Both the position numbers and the translations under genes were made by a program. From the NCBI GenBank assembly GCA_900547015.1, contig URFD01000091.1, positions 1 through 6,285 on the forward strand: 6,285 nt of DNA. The letters are read 5' to 3'. Positions 1 through 4,783 of this stretch are shown in pieces; the first letter of the stretch is position 1, and every line of letters begins with the position of its first letter. The notes beneath the pieces were generated by a model that searched no databases, had not been told where the DNA came from, and saw nothing but the letters and a program-made list of their open reading frames with translations. This DNA comes from an uncultured Oscillospiraceae bacterium. GTDB taxonomy: Bacteria > Bacillota > Clostridia > Oscillospirales > Ruminococcaceae.

Positions 1-30
1 GACAAAACAGACAAAAAGGAAAAGGAGCAT
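1..30 (-). CDS. Probable N-terminal start of a divergent membrane or secreted protein (partial, runs off left edge)
   Basis: On the minus strand an ATG at 30-28 opens a frame that stays open for the ten codons left in the window and reads MLLFLFVCFV, a strongly hydrophobic start typical of a signal peptide or first membrane helix. It is preceded by a purine-rich Shine-Dalgarno candidate (GGAGGG, minus strand, 45-40) at nine bases spacing. The gene would be divergent to the membrane protein starting at 225 and share its intergenic region. Ten codons are too few for any family call, and low-complexity T-rich DNA can give hydrophobic codons by chance, so this is a suggestion based on the start context only. 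The plus strand here also has open frames ending at 84, 99 or 116, so the tail of an upstream plus-strand gene is not excluded. Confidence 0.4.
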   Translation of the reverse strand, partial: MLLFLFVCFV

Positions 31-44
31 CCCCAAAATCCCTC

Positions 45-63
45 CCTGCACCGGAAATGCAGG
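45..63. repeat. Short inverted repeat, CCTGCA-N7-TGCAGG
   Basis: Two perfect six-base arms (45-50 and 58-63) flank a seven-base spacer. No T-run follows on either strand, so it is not an intrinsic terminator. If the divergent minus-strand gene at 30 is real, the hairpin lies in its leader and the last bases of its 3' arm touch the G-rich Shine-Dalgarno stretch (46-40), so it could be a leader hairpin or a protein-binding palindrome. Six-base arms also occur by chance. Confidence 0.3.
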
Positions 64-106
64 TCAAACGGAGAAAGGGCATAGAAAAATGTTAATAGTT
101 CATGTC

Positions 107-135
107 TAGTCTTGCTCGTGCAAATCCGCTATAAT
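107..135 (+). promoter_or_regulatory. Sigma-A-type promoter for the 225-2042 gene
   Basis: A perfect -10 box TATAAT lies at 130-135. The best -35 at 17-base spacing is TAGTCT (107-112), which matches only three of six consensus positions, so the promoter may need an activator or be moderate in strength. Transcription would start near 142, giving a leader of about 83 bases before the ATG at 225. It is the only good promoter-like sequence upstream of that gene in the window. Confidence 0.6.
112..123. promoter_or_regulatory. Operator-like inverted repeat TTGC-N4-GCAA within the promoter
   Basis: The sequence TTGCTCGTGCAA is an inverted repeat with four-base arms and a four-base centre, placed in the spacer between the -35 and -10 boxes. 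A repressor bound there would block RNA polymerase. The minus-strand reading of the right arm, TTGCAC, could also be part of a divergent -35. The arms are short and this is a single copy, so a regulator cannot be named and chance is a real alternative. Confidence 0.25.
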
Positions 136-143
136 GGAAAACA

Positions 144-177
144 GCGGCGGTTTTTCCCTTTGGGGAAGAAAAGCTGC
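144..177 (+). promoter_or_regulatory. Hairpin at the 5' end of the transcript leader
   Basis: The inner stem 151-158 pairs with 163-170 (TTTTTCCC with GGGAAGAA, one T-G wobble) around a four-base loop. After a 2x2 internal loop (149-150 with 171-172) an outer five-pair stem joins 144-148 to 173-177. It begins about two bases after the predicted transcription start. A 5'-terminal hairpin of this kind often protects mRNA from decay. There is no T-run after it, so it is not a terminator, and it matches no riboswitch class that I recognise. Confidence 0.45.
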
Positions 178-224
178 CCTGCTTGATTTTCTTATGTACT
201 TTTTAGAAAGGTGTGTCCGATATT

Positions 225-2042
225 ATGAATGAAAATCAGAACCAAAATCAGGAGACGGAACATTCCGAGCCGTCCTTGGCAAAGTCTCGAAACAAAATGC
301 CGCTGATTGCAGCAGCAGTTCTCCTCGTGGTGGTGGCAACGGCGGCAATCTGGGCGTTCGGCGGCAGCCATAAACAGCAGGTCAGTGCGCAGGACCATCT
401 CAACCCGACCTCGATTGCCTACACCGCAGAGGGCAAGGTGGGCATCGTCCGCAATCAGGAGACCTTCGACCTCTATGTGAACGGAGCAAAGGGCGGCAAC
501 CGGGAGATGATTAATCAGATTATGTCCGGCTCGATTCCCTATGCCGGGGACAAAAACTATGTAGAGCTGGCAAACGGCGAGCGGGTGTATATCCGGATGG
601 AGGTTCTTTCGATTACCCAGATGAACGGCAAGCTCTGTGTTCGGACGGCGGACGGCGAGGAAACGGAGCTGGACGAATCTGTAAGCGGCATCGCCTGCCA
701 CAGCGACAATTCCGTTTTTTATAACAAGACGGTGGACGGTCAGCAGGTGCAGATGTGCTATCAGGACGGTCAGGTTACCCCGGTCGAGGAGGTACTCGGA
801 GAGGACGCTCTCTCTGTGACCGCTATTTCCAAGGACGGAACGCTGATGCAGGTGGCACAGCTGGACGAGAATCGCAACACCACTGCCAGCGGATATTACT
901 ACGAGGGTCAGCTGCACCTGCTGGACAGCAACCAGACCGTCTTTCAGATTGCGCCAATCGGCAAGGAAGTCTTTGTGATGCAGGCTTCCGACAACACCGG
1001 ACTGGTGGATTTGTATCGGGTGAAGGACCTTGCCAGCGCCGAGCTGGAACAGGTCGGCACCGCTGTGACCGAGGCGGTCGTCTATGATGACGGCTCGATG
1101 TCCTTTGTCGGGGATGCAGATATTGCCGCCAACGAGCACAACCCGATTGGCAGTATCTACCTCTACAACCATGCGGATGCGGTCGTTGAGAAGCTGGCAG
1201 ACAACGCAGTTGCCATCCTGGAATCGCAGATGCGCAGCAAGGGCTGGATGAACGAGAACGGCAGAGATTTGACCACCAGCGAAATCAGCCGGGACTTCTC
1301 CCGCGATACCCAGCTGTGGGATGGACAGGTTCACTACATCGATGCGCAGGGAAATCTGTGTGCCTCCTCGGCACAGGCAGCAACGGTGGGCGAAAGCGGT
1401 TTGCGGGGCTTTGTCATCAGCGAGGATTTCTATCAGGTCGATGATTATTCCCTCAACGACGAAATCGTCTTTGCGACCTACGCACAGAACTGCCTCTACT
1501 GGAGCCGCGGCGCTGACCTGTACCGCTATCATCTGGGCAGCATGGAGCAGCCGGATGTCATCCCGCTGAATGAATCGGTAGCGGAGAAGGCCCAGCAGGA
1601 CGGCGCACAGATTGGCTACATCACCTCTGGCAGCGGCGACATCATCGAGGAAAGCCAGCAGGTGCTGATTCTGAAAAAATTCAAAGAGGAAAACAGCGTG
1701 ACCCTGCTGGAGCACGTGGGCGAGCTCAATCTTGCCGGTCTGGACAATGACGGCCGAACCATCTACTTTATCTCCGAGGACGGCAGCCTGTACGAAAAAT
1801 CGGTAGAAAACAGAAGCAACCCGAAGCTGATGGATTCCGGGGTCCTTCAGGCGCAGGCAACCAGCGACGGTCTGTACTACCTGCTGGAGTGCAAGCCGCA
1901 GATTACGGTCGGTGCTTCCGGCGAGGAGGAAAGTGAGCAGGAGGTTTCCTACAACCTGATGCTCCGTCCTTACGGCAGCAGCCAATCTCAGCTGATTGCA
2001 CAGGACGTCAACACCATCTCGGCCATTTATATTGGACAGTAA
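225..2042 (+). CDS. Uncharacterised single-pass membrane protein with large extracytoplasmic beta-propeller-like domain
   Basis: I do not recognise a named family. The 605-residue product has a short N/Q/E-rich cytoplasmic N-terminus (1-24) ending in the basic patch KSRNK, one membrane helix (about 25-46) and about 555 residues outside. The ectodomain lacks further membrane helices and repeatedly shows a beta strand, a short turn and an aromatic LY/IY strand: SVFYN (163-167), SIYLYN (310-315), QVHYIDAQGNL (368-378), CLYW with DLYRY (423-435), TIYFISEDGSLY (512-523) and GLYYLLE (549-555). This spacing resembles degenerate blades of DUF5050/TolB-like propellers; that is inference. The ATG at 225 is chosen because the AGAAAGG site (205-211) lies 13 bases before it. 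The alternative GTG at 213 adds four residues but sits one base from that site. The gene has its own promoter and ends at a strong terminator, so it is likely monocistronic. A sensing, scaffolding or envelope role is possible but unproven. Confidence 0.85.
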   Translation: MNENQNQNQETEHSEPSLAKSRNKMPLIAAAVLLVVVATAAIWAFGGSHKQQVSAQDHLNPTSIAYTAEGKVGIVRNQETFDLYVNGAKGGNREMINQIMSGSIPYAGDKNYVELANGERVYIRMEVLSITQMNGKLCVRTADGEETELDESVSGIACHSDNSVFYNKTVDGQQVQMCYQDGQVTPVEEVLGEDALSVTAISKDGTLMQVAQLDENRNTTASGYYYEGQLHLLDSNQTVFQIAPIGKEVFVMQASDNTGLVDLYRVKDLASAELEQVGTAVTEAVVYDDGSMSFVGDADIAANEHNPIGSIYLYNHADAVVEKLADNAVAILESQMRSKGWMNENGRDLTTSEISRDFSRDTQLWDGQVHYIDAQGNLCASSAQAATVGESGLRGFVISEDFYQVDDYSLNDEIVFATYAQNCLYWSRGADLYRYHLGSMEQPDVIPLNESVAEKAQQDGAQIGYITSGSGDIIEESQQVLILKKFKEENSVTLLEHVGELNLAGLDNDGRTIYFISEDGSLYEKSVENRSNPKLMDSGVLQAQATSDGLYYLLECKPQITVGASGEEESEQEVSYNLMLRPYGSSQSQLIAQDVNTISAIYIGQ

Positions 2043-2050
2043 GCTGTTTG

Positions 2051-2084
2051 AGGGTCTCCCGATATTCTCTGGGAGACCCTTTTT
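2051..2084 (+). terminator. Strong intrinsic terminator after the membrane protein gene
   Basis: A perfect ten-pair stem (AGGGTCTCCC 2051-2060 with GGGAGACCCT 2071-2080) encloses a ten-base loop, with five T residues from 2080 to 2084. It starts eight bases after the stop codon at 2040-2042. It ends only 17 bases before the hemW start codon, so it may also act as an attenuator for hemW. Confidence 0.9.
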
Positions 2085-2089
2085 GCAGG

Positions 2090-2096
2090 AAAGGAG
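2090..2096 (+). promoter_or_regulatory. hemW: Ribosome binding site fixing the hemW start
   Basis: AAAGGAG lies five bases before the ATG at 2102. It rules in this start over the in-frame TTG at 2048, which would place the N-terminal 18 codons across the terminator hairpin and has no Shine-Dalgarno sequence. Confidence 0.85.
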
Positions 2097-2101
2097 AAAC
2101 G

Positions 2102-3214
2102 ATGAAAGCAATCGGAGTATATCTGCACATCCCGTTCTGCCTGTCAAAATGCCCCTACTGTGATTTTTACTCGGTTCCCTATACGCAACAGGCGGCTCAG
2201 GACTATGCCGCGGCGCTGGTGCGTGCGGTCAAAACCTCCCCGGCAAGGGGAAGTCAGGTGGACAGTGTCTATTTTGGAGGCGGCACACCGGTGCTGCTCG
2301 GCACAGACCTGCTGCCCATCCTAGAGGCGGTGGCACAGAACTATCAGCTGACCGATGACTGCGAGATTACCTTGGAGGCAAACCCCGCCGCGATGACCTA
2401 TGATACCCTGTGCGCTCTCAGACAGGGCGGCTTCAACCGCATCTCGATGGGGGTGCAGTCGGCAAACGACCACGAGCTGCATTATCTGGGACGGCGCCAC
2501 AGCTTTGAGCAGGCGGTGCAGAGCGTGCAGATGGCGCAGCAGGCAGGCTTTGAGAATGTTTCGGTCGATTTGATGCTGGGCACACCGCAGCAGACAGCAG
2601 AATCGGTTCGGCAGTTTGTCCAGACCTTCGATGATTTGGGGGTTCGGCACATCTCGGGGTATCTGCTGAAGATTGAACCGGGGACACCCTTTGCGCGGCA
2701 GCAGGTGGAGCGCCTGTGTCCCGGTGAGGAGGAGAGCGCAGACCTCTATCTGGACACCGTCGAGCAGATGGAGCAGCACGGATTTTTTCAGTACGAGGTA
2801 TCCAACTTTGCCCGTCCCGGATTTGAGAGCCGGCACAATCTGAAGTACTGGCGCTGTGAGGAATATCTTGGCATCGGACCGGCAGCCCACTCCTACTATC
2901 AGGGAAACCGCTTTTATTTTCCGCGCAGCCTTTCGGATTTCTGCGCCGCGGAGGATGTCTGGAAGCTGGTGGAGCAGGACGGCGAAGGCGGCGGAATGTT
3001 TGAGTATGTCATGCTGCGTCTGCGCCTGAGAGAGGGTGTGAATCTCCCTGAGCTCAGAGCCTTGTTCGGGGTGGACACCACTGCCTTGGAGCGCAGGGCG
3101 AGCTTCCTGCAAAAGCAGGGTCTAGTTCGTTTGGACGGTCAGCGGCTCTTTCTGACACCGCAGGGATTCTTAGTTTCCAACAGCGTGATTGTCGATTTGC
3201 TGGAGTACTGTTAA
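2102..3214 (+). CDS. hemW: Radical SAM family heme chaperone HemW
   Basis: The 370-residue product has the usual HemW length. Its N-terminus IPFCLSKCPYCDF carries the radical SAM cysteines C13, C17 and C20 that bind a [4Fe-4S] cluster. Position 22 is Phe, where true coproporphyrinogen dehydrogenase HemN has a fourth Cys, which separates HemW from HemN. Further hallmarks are YFGGGTP (57-63, SAM binding), EANP (92-95), GTPFARQ (194-200), HNLKYW (245-250, the conserved HNxxYW motif proposed to take part in heme binding), GIGPAAHS (257-264) and a C-terminal HemN_C-type region with REGVNL and TPQGFLVSN. Known HemW proteins bind heme and deliver it to membrane respiratory enzymes; they lack coproporphyrinogen oxidase activity despite frequent annotation as such. 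It is cytoplasmic or membrane-associated. No heme biosynthesis gene is nearby. No promoter is visible between the preceding terminator and the start. Confidence 0.95.
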   Translation: MKAIGVYLHIPFCLSKCPYCDFYSVPYTQQAAQDYAAALVRAVKTSPARGSQVDSVYFGGGTPVLLGTDLLPILEAVAQNYQLTDDCEITLEANPAAMTYDTLCALRQGGFNRISMGVQSANDHELHYLGRRHSFEQAVQSVQMAQQAGFENVSVDLMLGTPQQTAESVRQFVQTFDDLGVRHISGYLLKIEPGTPFARQQVERLCPGEEESADLYLDTVEQMEQHGFFQYEVSNFARPGFESRHNLKYWRCEEYLGIGPAAHSYYQGNRFYFPRSLSDFCAAEDVWKLVEQDGEGGGMFEYVMLRLRLREGVNLPELRALFGVDTTALERRASFLQKQGLVRLDGQRLFLTPQGFLVSNSVIVDLLEYC

Positions 3215-3243
3215 TTTTCTGACGGTGTTTTGAAGCGCGGTAC

Positions 3244-3271
3244 TTGACAGGGCGGATAGGTATGTTACAAT
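3244..3271 (+). promoter_or_regulatory. Consensus sigma-A promoter with extended -10 for the hydroxyacid dehydrogenase
   Basis: A perfect -35 TTGACA (3244-3249) and a -10 TACAAT (3266-3271, five of six) are separated by 16 bases, with the extended -10 TG at 3263-3264. Transcription should start near 3278, giving a leader of about 80 bases. The match predicts strong, activator-independent expression. hemW upstream has no visible terminator, so some read-through may add to it. Confidence 0.85.
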
Positions 3272-3343
3272 AGGAAAATAAGGACTCATACGGTGTCAGG
3301 GACAGGATGTCTGGAGCGGCGGCACAGGCAGGATTGTTCCAGA

Positions 3344-3350
3344 GGGAGGT
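3344..3350 (+). promoter_or_regulatory. Ribosome binding site fixing the dehydrogenase start
   Basis: GGGAGGT lies with its GGAGG core nine bases before the ATG at 3359. This start gives the family-typical N-terminus MKILVLDGF. A GTG at 3293 in the same frame would add 22 residues; it has a weaker AAGGA (3280-3284) before it, almost at the predicted mRNA 5' end. Confidence 0.8.
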
Positions 3351-3358
3351 ATTGCTTT

Positions 3359-4318
3359 ATGAAGATTCTGGTTCTGGATGGATTTGCGCTCAATCCCGGT
3401 GACTTGAGCTGGAAAGGGCTTGGTGAGCTGGGAACTGTGGTGGTGTACGACCGCACAGAGCAGGCACGCATTATCAGCCGTATCGGCGACGCCGAGGTGG
3501 TTCTGGTCAATAAGTGCCCGATTTCAAGGGAGACGATAGAAGCCTGTCCTAATCTGAAGCTGATCTGTGTATCGGCGACCGGATACAATACAATAGATTT
3601 GGAGGCGGCGCGCGAGCACGGAATCTTAGTGTGCAACGTGCCGACCTATGCGACCGAGTCGGTGACCCAGCACGTCTTTGCGATGCTGTTGGCAATCTCC
3701 AACCATGTTTCGGAGTATGTCCAGTCGGTCAAGGCAGGCGGCTGGCAGAAATCCCCGGACTTTACCTACAATGCCTTCCCGATTTTTGAGCTGGCAGGGA
3801 TGACAATGGGCATTGTCGGAACGGGAAGAATCGGCCAGAGTGTAGCCAAGGTTGCCAAAGCCTTCGGGATGCAGGTGCTGTGCTACAGCAAGCACCCCAA
3901 TCCGGAGCTGGAGGACAGCCAGCTGCGCTATGTTTCGTTTGAGGAGCTGCTGCGGGAATCCGACATCATCTCCCTGCACTGTCCGCTGACCGAGGAAACC
4001 GAGGACATGATCTGCCGTCATACCATCGCACAGATGAAGCGCGGCGTCATCATCGTCAATACCGCTCGCGGAAAGATTATCAACGACATGGACCTTGCCA
4101 ATGCGCTGGCAAGCGGCAAGGTCGGCTATGCTGCTATCGATGTTTTGGAGGAGGAACCTCCGCTGCATGGCTCTCCGCTGTTGGATGCACCGCGTTGTCT
4201 GGTTACACCGCATATTGCATGGGCGCCTCGTCAGGCACGCAGACGCTGTATGCAGATTGTAGAGGAAAACATCCGCGCCTTCCAGCAGGGCAAGCCGCAG
4301 AATGTAGTAAACGAATAG
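3359..4318 (+). CDS. hprA: D-2-hydroxyacid dehydrogenase, glycerate dehydrogenase/hydroxypyruvate reductase type
   Basis: The 319-residue product is full length for the D-isomer-specific 2-hydroxyacid dehydrogenases, which reduce 2-keto acids such as hydroxypyruvate or glyoxylate with NAD(P)H in the cytoplasm. The N-terminus LDGFALNPGDLSW and the segment ATGYNTIDL (73-81) are typical of the glycerate dehydrogenase branch. The Rossmann dinucleotide motif GTGRIG is at 154-159. The catalytic set is present: Arg237 in NTARG, Glu266 in DVLEEEP and His285 in VTPHIAWAP. After the second Rossmann strand the sequence is CYSKHP (175-180), with no Asp at the usual NAD-selecting position, so NADP(H) or dual use is possible; this is inference. 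It has its own strong promoter and a terminator four bases after its stop, so it is probably monocistronic. The substrate is not proven by sequence; a related 2-keto acid is the main alternative, so the hprA symbol is tentative. Confidence 0.88.
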   Translation: MKILVLDGFALNPGDLSWKGLGELGTVVVYDRTEQARIISRIGDAEVVLVNKCPISRETIEACPNLKLICVSATGYNTIDLEAAREHGILVCNVPTYATESVTQHVFAMLLAISNHVSEYVQSVKAGGWQKSPDFTYNAFPIFELAGMTMGIVGTGRIGQSVAKVAKAFGMQVLCYSKHPNPELEDSQLRYVSFEELLRESDIISLHCPLTEETEDMICRHTIAQMKRGVIIVNTARGKIINDMDLANALASGKVGYAAIDVLEEEPPLHGSPLLDAPRCLVTPHIAWAPRQARRRCMQIVEENIRAFQQGKPQNVVNE

Positions 4319-4321
4319 ATC

Positions 4322-4360
4322 AAAAAAGCTCGAACCATGAAAAATGGTTCGAGCTTTTTT
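4322..4360. terminator. Bidirectional intrinsic terminator between convergent genes
   Basis: A 17-pair perfect inverted repeat (4322-4338 with 4344-4360) with a five-base loop GAAAA has six A residues at its left end and six T residues at its right end. It therefore ends transcription from the dehydrogenase on the plus strand and, read on the minus strand, from the gene ending at 4391, which lies 30 bases upstream of it. Confidence 0.93.
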
Positions 4361-4390
4361 CGCATTGTAGGAAGCGATTCCGATAAAATT

Positions 4391-4762
4391 TCAGGACGGT
4401 TCGGAAAGATGCTCCAGCTCGTCCGAATCGATGATGACATCGACCGGCAGCTCCAACGGATGGTGCAGCAGCACCTCACCCCGCTTCATAGGGCGGTCGA
4501 TGCACTGCTTTTTGACCAGACGAATCAGCCGGAAGGTCAGCTCCTTCGGAACGGTTCCGGTGGTTTTGACCTCGACCGACGGCACAGCGTCAAATACCGT
4601 AGCGGCGTGGTAGGTCACAACCTTCCGCTCGCCGCGCAGCTCCTCCCGAGCGTGCAGGTCGCCGCGCGCACATTTGTTTCCGTGGACTGCGATTGCATCG
4701 CCCTGCTGCTCCACGGTCAGCTCACAGTGATTTTTGCAGACAGGGCAAATCATCTGTACCAT
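4391..4762 (-). CDS. DUF1667 domain protein with a four-cysteine metal or Fe-S site
   Basis: The 123-residue product matches the DUF1667 pattern from memory of the family: an N-terminal CPVCKNHC (C6, C9, C13), then GNKCARGDLHAREE (C31, residues 28-41), then VPKELTF (71-77), and a C-terminal hydrophobic domain ending near DVIIDSD. Spacing C-x2-C-x3-C-x17-C suggests a zinc or [4Fe-4S] site like that at the start of molybdopterin oxidoreductases. An extra Cys is at 87. No signal peptide or membrane helix is seen, so it is cytoplasmic. DUF1667 genes usually lie beside glycerol-3-phosphate dehydrogenase-like FAD oxidoreductases; here the upstream partner is a D,D-carboxypeptidase, 21 bases away, so the two are likely cotranscribed. 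The start at 4762 is the first ATG after the Shine-Dalgarno site; a second ATG is three codons in. The biochemical role is not known to me. Confidence 0.85.
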   Translation of the reverse strand: MVQMICPVCKNHCELTVEQQGDAIAVHGNKCARGDLHAREELRGERKVVTYHAATVFDAVPSVEVKTTGTVPKELTFRLIRLVKKQCIDRPMKRGEVLLHHPLELPVDVIIDSDELEHLSEPS

Positions 4763-4775
4763 AGATTGTTTCGCT

Positions 4776-4782
4776 CTCCTTT
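4776..4782 (-). promoter_or_regulatory. Ribosome binding site of the DUF1667 gene, directly after the upstream stop codon
   Basis: On the minus strand AAAGGAG (4782-4776) begins one base after the TGA (4786-4784) of the carboxypeptidase gene and lies 13 bases before the ATG at 4762. The spacing is a little long. The closeness to the upstream stop suggests that ribosomes finishing the first gene help to start the second. Confidence 0.7.
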
Positions 4783-4783
4783 A

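Noticed and set aside
194..232. A 12-codon open frame overlapping the start of the membrane protein gene, a possible leader peptide
   Set aside because: There is no Shine-Dalgarno sequence before its ATG and no codon clustering that would suggest attenuation; such short frames are common by chance.
192..2147. A 651-codon open frame on the minus strand, longer than the sense gene it covers
   Set aside because: Its product is an L/V/H/R/Q-rich sequence expected as the mirror of GAC/GAG/CAG-rich sense codons, it would cross the terminator palindrome, and it shows no recognisable domain. The plus-strand frame has a promoter, a ribosome binding site, a membrane helix and a terminator at the right places.
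2321..3112. A 263-codon minus-strand open frame within hemW
   Set aside because: It is antisense to a clearly conserved HemW sequence and has no ribosome binding site or recognisable motif.
2102..3214. Annotation of the radical SAM gene as coproporphyrinogen III dehydrogenase (HemN)
   Set aside because: The cluster motif lacks the fourth Cys of HemN (Phe at residue 22), and the length and the HNLKYW motif fit HemW.
3215..3243. A terminator after hemW
   Set aside because: No stem of useful length followed by a T-run is present; only a short GTAC repeat can be found.
3278..3358. A riboswitch or T-box in the dehydrogenase leader
   Set aside because: The leader is only about 80 bases, lacks a T-box-like GGTGG core or any riboswitch motif I recognise, and has no terminator or antiterminator pair.
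3626..4213. A 195-codon minus-strand open frame within the hydroxyacid dehydrogenase
   Set aside because: It is a shadow of a gene with a complete catalytic set and has no features of its own.
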